DNA of 8,278 bases, from NCBI GenBank assembly GCA_031267475.1, contig JAIRZA010000104.1, positions 1 through 8,278 on the forward strand, written 5' to 3'. The notes below the pieces were generated by a model that worked only from the letters and a program-made list of their open reading frames with translations, was not told the DNA's origin and did no database searches. This document shows positions 1 to 7,711 of this stretch, in pieces; the stretch's first letter is position 1; each line of letters begins with the position of its first letter. A program made the position numbers and the translations under genes. The stretch comes from Spirochaetaceae bacterium (lineage in GTDB: Bacteria > Spirochaetota > Spirochaetia > Treponematales > Breznakiellaceae).

Positions 1-1005
1 CTGGAGGGGATAAAACTTGCCAACAAGCTCTATCCCACAATCACGCTGGGTGGTAAAACATACGATGTCGAGCTTGTTGTGTCAGACAATAAATCGGATA
101 AAGTTGAAGCGGCAAACGCCGTCCTGCGCCTTATTACCAATGATAAAGTCCCGGTGATATTAGGTTCTTGGGGCTCTTCTTTGTCGATAGCGGGCGGGGA
201 AATCGCCAAAGACGAGAAAGTTCCGGTAATTGGACTTTCCTGTACGAATCCGCTTGTTACGGCGAGGAACGACTGGTACTTCCGCGTCTGTTTCATCGAT
301 CCATTTCAAGGAACGGTGATGGCTAACTATGCGTACAACGATATTGGCGCTAAAAACGCTGTCATTGTGCGGGAAATTTCCAGTGATTATTCCGTGGGAC
401 TCGCTCAATACTTTGCCGATAAATTTTCCGAATTAACCGGCAATCCCGACGCAGTCATCGCCATTGTAGACTACAATACCGGGGATCAAGATTTTTCAGC
501 CCAGCTTACGCAGGTTAAGGCCTTAAATCCCGATGTAATATTCGCTCCCGGTAATTTCACTGAATCCGCCCTTGTCATTCAGCAGGCGCGTAATCTTGGC
601 ATAACTACACCGTTTATAGGCGGGGATACTTGGGAAACGACAGAATTTCTGGATGTCGGCGGGGACCGTGTAGAAGATGTTGTATTCTCGTCTTTCTATG
701 ATTCGAGTGTTACAGCCGGCGGGATTGCCGAAACATTCTTAACGGAATATGTAAACGACTATAAAAAAGACCCGGCGGCTATAACCGCGCTTGGTTTTGA
801 CGGTTATATTTTAGCGCTGGACGCGATACAACGCGCCGGCTCCAGAGATCCGTCCGCCATACGCGACGCGATTGCCGCGACTGAGGGTTTTGAAGGTGTA
901 ACGGGACTGATAGCTTTTGATGAAAATGGGGATGCCACAAAACCGGCTTTCATAAAAGAAGTTAAGAACGGCAAATTCGTATTTAAAACCATTGTCGCTC
1001 CATAG
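1..1005 (+). CDS. Branched-chain amino acid type ABC transporter substrate-binding protein (5' end outside window)
   Basis: This is a periplasmic (type I fold) binding protein of the LivJ/LivK class, which would capture a branched-chain amino acid or similar ligand and deliver it to the LivHMGF complex encoded next. The frame is open from base 1, so 334 residues are visible and the signal peptide and first lobe start are missing. A GTG at 79 lies in the middle of the fold and is not a credible start. Family landmarks seen are the GSWGSS turn near residue 50, the ligand-loop-like SCTNPLVT near residue 80, the hinge-proximal NPDVIFAPGNF near 175, and the C-terminal DGYILALDAIQRAGSRDP followed by GVTG and DENGDATKP. 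The true ligand cannot be read from sequence; members also bind amides or aromatic compounds. The stop at 1003-1005 lies 2 nt before livH. Confidence 0.92.
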   Translation: MEGIKLANKLYPTITLGGKTYDVELVVSDNKSDKVEAANAVLRLITNDKVPVILGSWGSSLSIAGGEIAKDEKVPVIGLSCTNPLVTARNDWYFRVCFIDPFQGTVMANYAYNDIGAKNAVIVREISSDYSVGLAQYFADKFSELTGNPDAVIAIVDYNTGDQDFSAQLTQVKALNPDVIFAPGNFTESALVIQQARNLGITTPFIGGDTWETTEFLDVGGDRVEDVVFSSFYDSSVTAGGIAETFLTEYVNDYKKDPAAITALGFDGYILALDAIQRAGSRDPSAIRDAIAATEGFEGVTGLIAFDENGDATKPAFIKEVKNGKFVFKTIVAP

Positions 1006-1007
1006 GG

Positions 1008-1901
1008 ATGACGCTTAATCTATTTTTACAGCATATTTCCAACGCTCTCTCGCTTGGGAGTCTTTATGCGCTCATCGCCATTGGGTATACGATGGTATAC
1101 GGTATATTGCGGCTTATCAACTTTGCCCATGGCGATGTATTTATGCTGGGCGCTTATATAGCCTTCTACTGCATAACGATTTTTTTGATGCCTTGGTGGG
1201 CGGGCTTTATTGTCGCGTTCGGACTTACCGGTATTTTCGGCGTGGCGCTTGAACGCGCCGCGTACCGTCCGCTGCGCTCGTCGCCTAAGATTTCTATAAT
1301 GATAAGCGCCATTGGCGCTTCGTTTTTGATGGAAAACCTTGCCATCGTTATTTTTGGCGGCCGCCCAAAAGGTTTTCCTGTTCCTGACATATTTGACCAT
1401 TCAGCGCAGTTCGGTCCGGTTAGCGTTTCGGTGGTAAGTCTGGTAATACCGGTTTTGACGGCGGTTATTCTTGTGATGTTGCTGCTAATCGTGCACAAAA
1501 CAAAAACCGGAATGGCTATGCGCGCTCTTTCGACCGACATCGCCGCCGCTAAATTGATGGCGATAGATGTGAACAAAATTGTTTCGTTTACATTTGGAAC
1601 TGGCTCCGTGCTTGCGGCTGTAGGCGGGGTCATGTGGGCTATCAAGTATCCGCAGCTAAATCCGACTATGGGAATGATGCCCGGCTTGAAATGTTTTATC
1701 GCCGCCGTTATTGGCGGTATAGGCAACATTTCGGGCGCGGTGCTCGGCGGTATATTGCTTGGTTTTATAGAGATTATGACGATAGCTTTTCTTCCAACAT
1801 TGACAGGATACCGGGACGCGTTCGCCTTTATCCTTTTAATCATCGTGTTGATGTTTAAGCCGTCCGGACTTTTGGGCAAACATCAAGTTGAAAAAGTATG
1901 A
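1008..1901 (+). CDS. livH: Branched-chain amino acid ABC transporter permease LivH
   Basis: This is an inner-membrane permease that pairs with LivM to form the translocation path. The 297 residues are close to the usual LivH length (about 290-310). The N-terminus carries the family hallmark GYTMVYGILRLINFAHGD (about residues 26-43). Several hydrophobic segments follow, and a cytoplasmic EAA-like coupling loop near residues 167-190 (GMAMRALSTD then LMAIDVNKI) should contact an ATPase. The C-terminus has the typical FKPSGLLGK ending. Its ATG lies 2 nt after the preceding stop, and the only purine-rich stretch (AGGG) touches the start, so translation probably depends on coupling to the upstream gene. 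The length excludes the larger urea permease UrtB. Its 3' end is followed closely by livM. Confidence 0.95.
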   Translation: MTLNLFLQHISNALSLGSLYALIAIGYTMVYGILRLINFAHGDVFMLGAYIAFYCITIFLMPWWAGFIVAFGLTGIFGVALERAAYRPLRSSPKISIMISAIGASFLMENLAIVIFGGRPKGFPVPDIFDHSAQFGPVSVSVVSLVIPVLTAVILVMLLLIVHKTKTGMAMRALSTDIAAAKLMAIDVNKIVSFTFGTGSVLAAVGGVMWAIKYPQLNPTMGMMPGLKCFIAAVIGGIGNISGAVLGGILLGFIEIMTIAFLPTLTGYRDAFAFILLIIVLMFKPSGLLGKHQVEKV

Positions 1902-1929
1902 AACGAGCGGCGAATTGAAAAGCGCGGGA

Positions 1930-2985
1930 ATGAAAATGGATAAAAAAACAGTGTATAAATTGACTATTGCCGCAATTATAATTTTTTTGGCGTTTATTGC
2001 GGCTGCCAACACGTTTTTTAGCCCTTTGATACTGCGCATATTCAACTTGGGCGGCATATATATTATTCTTGCCTTGTCGCTTAATTTGCTAAACGGGTTT
2101 ACCGGACTTTTTTCACTCGGTCATTCCGGTTTCATGGCTATTGGCGCGTATGTCAGCGCTCTTTTAACAATGTCCCCTTCGCAGAAGGCTATGAATTTTT
2201 TTTTGAAACCCATCGCGCCGTTTCTTGCTAATATCGAAATCCCGTTCATTCCCGCGTTAATTCTGGCAGGCTCGGTTGCGGCGCTGGCCGGCTTTTTGAT
2301 TGGACTTCCGGTGCTGCGGCTGCGCGATGATTATCTTGCCATCGCTACGCTTGGTTTTTCTGAAATAATTCGTGTTGTATTAACAAATATGCAGTCTATA
2401 ACGAATGGAGCGCTTGGACTAAAGGGGCTGCCGAAGTATTCAACGACGTATATGATATGGGCGCTCGTCATATTGACGGTATTTTTTATGACGGCTTTGA
2501 TACACTCCTCTTATGGGCGAAAATTCATGGCGATACGCGATAATGAGATTGCGGCGCAGGCGATGGGTGTGAATGTCGCCAAAATGAAGGTTGTCAGTTT
2601 TACTATTTCCAGCTTCCTTGCCGGCATAGGCGGCGCTCTGCTTGGGCATTTCATGAACACCATAGATCCGAGAATGTTTACGTTCACTTTGACGTATAAC
2701 ATCATCCTGATTGTTGTATTGGGCGGAAACGGGAGTATAACCGGTTCTTGTATAGCGGCGGTCGCTGTAACTATAGCTATGGAGGCGCTGCGTTTTCTTG
2801 ACGGCCCGCTAAACTTTATCGTATTCCAAACGCAGGGGCTGCCTGGTCTGCGTATGGTTGTGTTCAGCATGATGTTGTTAATTGTCGTGATATACCGTCA
2901 ACAAGGGCTTATGGGGAAAAAGGAATTTTCGTGGGACGCGCTGCTCAGTCTGAAGCAGCAGTTTGTTAAAAAGGGAAGGGGCTGA
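1930..2985 (+). CDS. livM: Branched-chain amino acid ABC transporter permease LivM
   Basis: This is the second membrane subunit of the transporter. With the ATG at 1930 it has 351 residues. The frame is also open from a TTG at 1888, overlapping livH by 14 nt, but no ribosome binding site precedes that codon; ATG 1936 is a further option. Recognition rests on ALSLNLLNGFTGLFSLGHSG, the canonical LivM motif after the first hydrophobic segments, on LPVLRLRDDYLAIATLGFSEI, and on the EAA-like loop GRKFMAIRDNEIAAQAMGVN near residues 195-215. The segment GGNGSITG and the tail YRQQGLMGKKEF also fit the family. A T9 run at 2196-2204 encodes part of an extracytoplasmic-type insert (MNFFLKP); the frame is intact there. 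The start codon is the least certain point. Confidence 0.94.
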   Translation: MKMDKKTVYKLTIAAIIIFLAFIAAANTFFSPLILRIFNLGGIYIILALSLNLLNGFTGLFSLGHSGFMAIGAYVSALLTMSPSQKAMNFFLKPIAPFLANIEIPFIPALILAGSVAALAGFLIGLPVLRLRDDYLAIATLGFSEIIRVVLTNMQSITNGALGLKGLPKYSTTYMIWALVILTVFFMTALIHSSYGRKFMAIRDNEIAAQAMGVNVAKMKVVSFTISSFLAGIGGALLGHFMNTIDPRMFTFTLTYNIILIVVLGGNGSITGSCIAAVAVTIAMEALRFLDGPLNFIVFQTQGLPGLRMVVFSMMLLIVVIYRQQGLMGKKEFSWDALLSLKQQFVKKGRG

Positions 2986-2989
2986 AACT

Positions 2990-3748
2990 GTGCTTCTTTC
3001 AAAAAATGTTACAATGAGGTTTGGCGGGCTTACCGCTGTGGATAATTTTTCGATAAAAGCCGGCGATAACGAAATTGTGGGGCTTATTGGCCCTAACGGC
3101 GCTGGCAAAACGACTATTTTCAATGTTATAACTGGTGTTTACGCGCCTACAAGCGGCAGTGTTTTTTTTAACGGTAAAAAAATCTCAGGGAAAGCCCCGC
3201 ATAAGGTAACAGAGGCTGGCTTGGCCAGAACATTCCAAAATATCCGGCTGTTTGGCGAGATGACTGTGCTTGAAAATATCATGGTGGCGGCAAATTTGCA
3301 TGATCATTCATCGCTGGCCGCCGCGGTGCTTCGTCTGCCCGGGTATTTGGCGGGCGAAAAAAAATCGCGTGAATTTGCGCTTGCCCTTTTGGACGCGACT
3401 GGTTTAAGCGGCAGCGCAAATGATTGCGCTGTATCGCTGCCTTACGGCAAGCAGCGCCGGCTTGAAATAGCCCGCGCTCTTGCGACAAAGCCGAAGCTGC
3501 TTTTGCTTGACGAGCCTGCCGCGGGTATGAATCCGCAAGAATCCCTCGATTTGATGAATTTTATTTTGAATGTACGCGAAAAATATAATGTGGCTATCCT
3601 TTTGATAGAACATCATATGCAGGTGGTTATGGGTGTTTGCGAGCGGCTTTATGTGCTTGAATATGGTGTTACTATCGCGGAGGGGACTCCGCAGGAAATA
3701 CAAAAAAATGAAAAAGTGATAGACGCTTATTTGGGCGTTGGTAATTAG
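2990..3748 (+). CDS. livG: Branched-chain amino acid ABC transporter ATP-binding protein LivG
   Basis: This is one of the two cytoplasmic ATPases that power uptake. I place the start at GTG 2990 because a purine-rich GGGAAGGGG at 2973-2981 precedes it by 8 nt and the resulting N-terminus (LLSKNVTMRFGGLTAV) matches LivG; a TTG at 2963 in the same frame would add nine residues inside livM. The protein has 252 residues. The Walker A motif GPNGAGKT spans residues 34-41, followed by the Q-loop region ARTFQNIRLF, the signature region LPYGKQRRLEIARAL, Walker B LLLLDEPAAGMN and the switch histidine in LLIEHHMQ. The signature is the degenerate LivG form (usually LSYGQQRR), here with P and K replacements. 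The livM stop is 4 nt upstream, which indicates coupling. Confidence 0.95.
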   Translation: MLLSKNVTMRFGGLTAVDNFSIKAGDNEIVGLIGPNGAGKTTIFNVITGVYAPTSGSVFFNGKKISGKAPHKVTEAGLARTFQNIRLFGEMTVLENIMVAANLHDHSSLAAAVLRLPGYLAGEKKSREFALALLDATGLSGSANDCAVSLPYGKQRRLEIARALATKPKLLLLDEPAAGMNPQESLDLMNFILNVREKYNVAILLIEHHMQVVMGVCERLYVLEYGVTIAEGTPQEIQKNEKVIDAYLGVGN

Positions 3749-3757
3749 AGGCGATAA

Positions 3758-4462
3758 GTGCTTGTTACGAAAAATTTATCGGTGTTTTACGGCGGAATTC
3801 ACGCGCTGCGCGGTGTTGATATTAGCGTTGACGAGGGTAAAATTATCACGCTTATCGGCGCTAACGGCGCTGGTAAAAGCACTATGCTAAATAGTATTGC
3901 GGGTTTGGTAAAAAGCTCCGGCGCGATTATTTGGAATGGTGAAAATATAAGCGGGCGCGATACGAAGGATATTGTCGCGTCGGGCTTGGTTCTTGTGCCG
4001 GAGGGTCGTCATGTTTTTCCAAATCTTACTGTTGACGAAAACTTGAGGCTGGGCGCGTATTTCCGCAAGGATAAAGCGGGTGTAAAACGGGATAGGGAGC
4101 GTTGTTTTAGGCTGTTTCCCCGTCTTAAAGAGCGTATTCATCAGAACGCCGGCACATTGTCCGGCGGCGAGCAGCAAATGCTGGCGGTGGGGCGAGGGCT
4201 GATGGCGGATCCGCGTCTTCTTATGCTGGACGAGCCTTCTCTTGGGCTCGCGCCTCTTGTTTCAAAAATGATTTTTGATATTATTCGTGAAATAAACGAA
4301 AATGGAACGACTGTTTTGCTGATTGAACAAAACGCGCGCGCCGCTCTTGAAATCGCGGATTACGGATATGTGCTGGAAACCGGCGAGTTGACGATGCACG
4401 ACACTGGCAAGGCGCTGCTTAATGACGGGCGTGTGCGCGGGGCTTATCTTGGCGAGGGTTAA
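3758..4462 (+). CDS. livF: Branched-chain amino acid ABC transporter ATP-binding protein LivF
   Basis: This is the second ATPase and partner of LivG. It starts at GTG 3758, 9 nt after the livG stop, with AGAGG at 3747-3751 as ribosome binding site, and encodes 234 residues, close to the usual size (E. coli LivF is about 237). Motifs in order are Walker A GANGAGKS at residues 34-41, the LivF-typical VPEGRHVFPNLTV segment, the canonical signature LSGGEQQ, Walker B LLMLDEPSLGLAP and LLIEQNARAALEIADYGYVL. The EQN in place of a switch histidine is normal for LivF. The tail RVRGAYLGEG fits the family. The stop TAA at 4460-4462 is 1 nt before the next gene. Confidence 0.95.
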   Translation: MLVTKNLSVFYGGIHALRGVDISVDEGKIITLIGANGAGKSTMLNSIAGLVKSSGAIIWNGENISGRDTKDIVASGLVLVPEGRHVFPNLTVDENLRLGAYFRKDKAGVKRDRERCFRLFPRLKERIHQNAGTLSGGEQQMLAVGRGLMADPRLLMLDEPSLGLAPLVSKMIFDIIREINENGTTVLLIEQNARAALEIADYGYVLETGELTMHDTGKALLNDGRVRGAYLGEG

Positions 4463-4463
4463 A

Positions 4464-5714
4464 ATGAGATATGCGCTGGCGGCGCTGTTTTTCTTGTTGT
4501 TGATGCTGTTGTCCGCCTGCGCTGAATTGGGGGGCGGCGGCGCGGCTGTTCTGTTGACGGACAGGCCGGAGTTTGCGTTTTATGCGGAGCAATTTAATAT
4601 TAGTCAAAATAAATATAAAATCGAGGTGATATATCAAAACAATATTGCTGATGATTTTTACAATTCAAAGAGGCCGCCGGATATTATTGCCGGTAGTTGG
4701 CTAAAAAGCGCCGCGACGCTTAAGCATTGGCAGGGGCTGGATTTTCTTTTTAGAAAAAACGCGGGGCTTGAAAAGAAATTTTATCCGTCGTTGCTTGCTT
4801 TGGGTAGTTTCAATAAAAAACAATACTTGCTGCCGGTTTCGTTCAATCTGCCTATAATCATTTTCCTAAAAAATAATGATTTGCCGGTGTCAAATTTGTT
4901 TACGATAGAATTGGATGAAATTAAAGCGCTTGGAAAAATTTTTAATGAAGAGAGAAATAATGTTTTTTCACGGATTGGTTTTTCGCCGTTGTGGAATAAT
5001 GATTTTCTTTTTGAAATCGCGGTGATTTTTAACGCTGCTTTCAAAGAGGGCAGTCCGCTGGACTGGAATCCGGAAGCGCTGGATAAGGCTATTGCTTACG
5101 CGCGTGAATGGATTGATGAATCGAATGGCGGTGTTAAGGCGGAGGATGAATTCTTCTTTAAATATTTTTTTGACCCCACGCCAAAGCTGGTGATTAACTC
5201 TCGTATATTATTTGCGTATATGAATAGTTCGGATTTTTTTACGATGACGGACGAAACGCATGGTTTGTTGGATTTTCGTATTTTGTCCGGCGGCGGTCTT
5301 GCGCCGGTTTCGGAAAACGCTGTATATTACGGGCTTTATAAAAGGGGCGGGGCGCAAAACGCGGCTCGAGCGTTTACTGTTTGGTTTTTTAACGAGGATA
5401 CTCAGATGTTGCTGCTTCAAAAAAGTAATGAAAACCATCTTTCTGATACTATTTTTGGTATTGCTAATGGTTTCTCGGCCATGCACACGGTTAATGAAAC
5501 TATTTTCCCGTTATACTATCCTGCTCTTTCGGGGCATATGCCGCCCGCCAACCTGCTTGCCGCGCCGAATATACTGCCAAAAAACTGGATTGGTATTAAA
5601 GAGCGTGTTGTTATTCCGTATTTACGCGACGCCTGCCGTATGGACGACGCGCCGCCGTTAAAACAGCGCCTTGGCGACTGGCTTCGTGTGCATAACGGCT
5701 CTTTTACAAATTAG
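4464..5714 (+). CDS. Lipoprotein, probable extracellular solute-binding protein (family 1-like)
   Basis: This is a predicted lipoprotein of 416 residues that may act as a second binding protein. The start ATG 4464 has GAGGG at 4454-4458, inside the livF 3' end, and gives a signal peptide MRYALAALFFLLLMLLSAC with the lipobox cysteine at residue 19. An in-frame ATG at 4422 would bury the signal peptide and is less likely. After the signal come a β-strand-like YKIEVIYQNN, then PPDIIAGSW (position of the 'DI' strand in sugar-type binding proteins), QYLLPVSFNLPIIIFLKNND, and the aromatic-rich C-terminal half with VWFFNEDTQMLLLQKS, which resembles the final helices of family 1 binding proteins. I recognise the fold style but not a specific family member or ligand. 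It is one nt downstream of livF, so it is probably in the same transcript. Codon use looks somewhat more AT-rich than in livHMGF. Confidence 0.68.
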   Translation: MRYALAALFFLLLMLLSACAELGGGGAAVLLTDRPEFAFYAEQFNISQNKYKIEVIYQNNIADDFYNSKRPPDIIAGSWLKSAATLKHWQGLDFLFRKNAGLEKKFYPSLLALGSFNKKQYLLPVSFNLPIIIFLKNNDLPVSNLFTIELDEIKALGKIFNEERNNVFSRIGFSPLWNNDFLFEIAVIFNAAFKEGSPLDWNPEALDKAIAYAREWIDESNGGVKAEDEFFFKYFFDPTPKLVINSRILFAYMNSSDFFTMTDETHGLLDFRILSGGGLAPVSENAVYYGLYKRGGAQNAARAFTVWFFNEDTQMLLLQKSNENHLSDTIFGIANGFSAMHTVNETIFPLYYPALSGHMPPANLLAAPNILPKNWIGIKERVVIPYLRDACRMDDAPPLKQRLGDWLRVHNGSFTN

Positions 5715-5735
5715 ACCGGACGAAAGCCCTACACG

Positions 5736-5802
5736 CCCCCCCCCCCCACCACCACCACCATGCGGAGACCGCAGTTGATGTGTATGTCGGGGGGGGGGGG
5801 GG
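5736..5802. repeat. Facing C12 and G14 homopolymer runs (inverted repeat) between convergent genes
   Basis: The 98-nt gap between convergent genes contains C12 at 5736-5747 and G14 at 5789-5802. These are perfect inverted homopolymers separated by 41 nt, so either transcript could form a 12-bp all-GC stem. The loop starts with four ACC triplets (5748-5759) and contains a small hairpin TGCGG-AGA-CCGCA (5761-5773). There is no U tract after the stem on either side, so it is not a classical intrinsic terminator, although it could slow or stop polymerase from both directions. The runs are also prone to slippage. Confidence 0.85.
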
Positions 5803-5812
5803 ATCAAGCTGA

Positions 5813-7711
5813 TTACTCGCTGATGAATTCTATTTTGAACGAGCCGTTTCCATAGGAGGCGGAAGTATCGTTAGTTTTATTATTACTAGTAAAATCACTG
5901 TGGATATAATTAGACCCCCCGCCGCCGGCGCCGCTAGCCCCGGCAATATCAGCCCTTATCGCGTTGCCGCCATAGTAGCCGCCGCCCCCGCCGCCGCTGC
6001 CTTCCCATGCCGCGACATCGCCGCTGGTGAGCAGCCCGTCCCTTCCGGCTATACCCTGCCCGGTTGGAACGGTGTCGTACCCAACATCCTCATTGCGCGC
6101 GTACTCGCCGTACCAATAGTCAGTATTAGTCGACTTAACCCTGTTATAGTCTTTGGCTGTGATGTTAGCATACGGCGTTTTAAGAGCCGAACCAAGATTG
6201 TATGATTTCTCTTTTGTGGTTCTTGGCCCGACGCGGCGGGCGGGAATCGCTCCTGTTTCCGCTGCTCTGTCGTTTTCGCCGCTTCCGGCGTTGCCGCCCG
6301 GCAGGGTTGACCGTCCTGCGTCACCCGTATTCCCAATTGAAGGAATAGACCCTGCTCCGCCGCCGCCGCCGGCTACAAGCCGCAGGTCGCCGGCGCGAGT
6401 TAGAGCGCCGAGTTCTCCTTTTGCGCCGGGCGCTTTGAGGGCGGCGCCGCCCTCTGCCCGGCTGCCGGCGTAGTAAACGTCTGTCGCCCCGCCCCCGCCG
6501 GATCCGGGTGTTGATACATAGCCGCTTCTCCCAGTTGGTTTTCCGCCCTGGCCGCCGTTAGGCCAGCCGCCGGGCTGGTTTGCAGTCATCGTCACACTAA
6601 GATCACGTATCAGATCGTCGCCTTTGTCGTTCAATACCGCCATGCCTTTGCCTTCGGTTCCTATGCGGATTTTTAGCACGTCGCCCGCAGCAAATTGCTT
6701 TTGCGCCACAACATAGCCGCCCTTGCCGCCGAATTCCATTTTCCCGGACTGCGACCACGCATGGCCGCCGTTGGCGCCGCTTATCGTGATTTTGTATACG
6801 CCGGCGTCTACTATCGTTACCGATTTCCAATCCTTGTCGCGCTCCTCCCGCGACGACAGTGTAATGACGCTTGAAACATACGCGCCAATTTCTGCGGCTT
6901 TAGCTGTGTCAATCGCCTCTTGCAGCTTTTGCCCCGCCTTTACGATTTCATCTTTGTCGTACACGATGTATGTTATTGTCGTAATAAGCGGCTTTAAGTT
7001 GCCATACTCATCTGTTATATATTCTCCACTCTCCGCATCCCGCTCAAAATCGTCTAACTCAACATATATTGTAAGCTCCTCCCCGGCTAGAGCCGCCTGC
7101 GCCGCTTTCACGGCTTCGTCCAATGTTACCGCGTCAGAGCCTGCCTCCGGCGGTTTTCCTACCAAGGGGTCGTCTGTATCGTAAGGCTTTTCACCGGATG
7201 TGTTACCGTCCGTGTTGTTTAGCTGGTTCTGGACATTGATAATCAAGTCTTCTACCTTGTTTATCGCCGCCGCCGTATCTTTGTCCACTTCGAATACCGC
7301 CTCTACCGTTACATAGGCGGTGCTGCTGGCTTTAAGCAGAGCGCTTGCGGGAAATTCAAGGGCGTCCCCGTCTTTGAGTTCATATGTAAGTGTATACGAA
7401 ATGTCCACCGGATTTATCGCGGTTTTTACCGCTGGTCCTTCGGCTCCGGAAAGCGCGGCGTTAATCTTGCTTATTTCCCAGTTGGTAAATATTTGGCCTA
7501 TTTTTGACGGGGTTTTAATGCTTGCTATTTGGGTGATATTCAGGGAGTATGTTACAGAAAAACCGGTAATCGTGTATTCCGGGTTAGGTTCAGGCGCGTC
7601 GTCCGCGAGGTCACCTTTTAAGGGTGATAAAAAGTTATTTCCGGCTGGTTCAGTTAGGCTAGGGTCTGATTGTTCTGTAGGTATTGCTGAGGTTTCATCC
7701 CCCCCCCCCCC
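5813..7711 (-). CDS. Main part of phase-variable glycine-rich surface lipoprotein, out of frame with its start
   Basis: This is the large downstream part of the lipoprotein gene that begins at 8025. In this assembly it lies one frame away from the signal-peptide part, with the shift at the G14 run (7699-7712). The frame is open from 7726 to the TAA at 5813-5815. From the run to GTG 7408 there are 101 codons without ATG, GTG, TTG or stop, and GTG 7408 has no ribosome binding site, so independent translation is unlikely. In the joined 737-residue protein, residues about 110-400 are acidic and β-rich with Asp, Thr and Ala. From about residue 400 a glycine-rich domain begins (GVYKITISGANGG, GGKGGYV, GGGGATDVYY, VAGGGGGAG, GGGGGGYYGG, GAGGGGSNYI) that resembles the Gly_rich (ALK-like) domain family. 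Adhesion or surface display is inferred. No homologue of the middle part is recognised. Confidence 0.82.
   Translation of the reverse strand, partial: GGGGDETSAIPTEQSDPSLTEPAGNNFLSPLKGDLADDAPEPNPEYTITGFSVTYSLNITQIASIKTPSKIGQIFTNWEISKINAALSGAEGPAVKTAINPVDISYTLTYELKDGDALEFPASALLKASSTAYVTVEAVFEVDKDTAAAINKVEDLIINVQNQLNNTDGNTSGEKPYDTDDPLVGKPPEAGSDAVTLDEAVKAAQAALAGEELTIYVELDDFERDAESGEYITDEYGNLKPLITTITYIVYDKDEIVKAGQKLQEAIDTAKAAEIGAYVSSVITLSSREERDKDWKSVTIVDAGVYKITISGANGGHAWSQSGKMEFGGKGGYVVAQKQFAAGDVLKIRIGTEGKGMAVLNDKGDDLIRDLSVTMTANQPGGWPNGGQGGKPTGRSGYVSTPGSGGGGATDVYYAGSRAEGGAALKAPGAKGELGALTRAGDLRLVAGGGGGAGSIPSIGNTGDAGRSTLPGGNAGSGENDRAAETGAIPARRVGPRTTKEKSYNLGSALKTPYANITAKDYNRVKSTNTDYWYGEYARNEDVGYDTVPTGQGIAGRDGLLTSGDVAAWEGSGGGGGGYYGGNAIRADIAGASGAGGGGSNYIHSDFTSNNKTNDTSASYGNGSFKIEFISE

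Noticed and set aside
1888..1930. TTG 1888 as the livM start, giving a 14-nt overlap with livH
   Set aside because: It lacks a ribosome binding site and adds a polar stretch not expected in LivM; ATG 1930 or 1936 fits better.
2196..2204. T9 run inside livM, with A8 (3357-3364) and T8 (3162-3169) in livG, as possible extra phase-variation tracts
   Set aside because: Both genes are intact across the runs and encode conserved transporter subunits, so there is no sign of a switched state. A/T runs of this length are common.
5748..5759. ACC repeat next to the C12 run as a CRISPR-like or microsatellite element
   Set aside because: It is only four triplets and has no spacers; it is simply the edge of the homopolymer region.
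5900..6473. Plus-strand open frames opposite the glycine-rich gene, rich in Pro and Ala
   Set aside because: They are mirror images of Gly-rich GC-biased codons on the minus strand, without ribosome binding sites or recognisable domains.
5813..7408. Glycine-rich protein as an independent gene starting at GTG 7408
   Set aside because: No ribosome binding site precedes it and the same frame is open for 101 further codons back to the G tract, so it is better read as the shifted part of the gene that starts at 8025.
7419..7432. GCGGT-TTTT-ACCGC hairpin within the lipoprotein gene as an internal terminator
   Set aside because: The stem is only 5 bp with no following U tract on the coding strand, and it lies in conserved-looking coding sequence.
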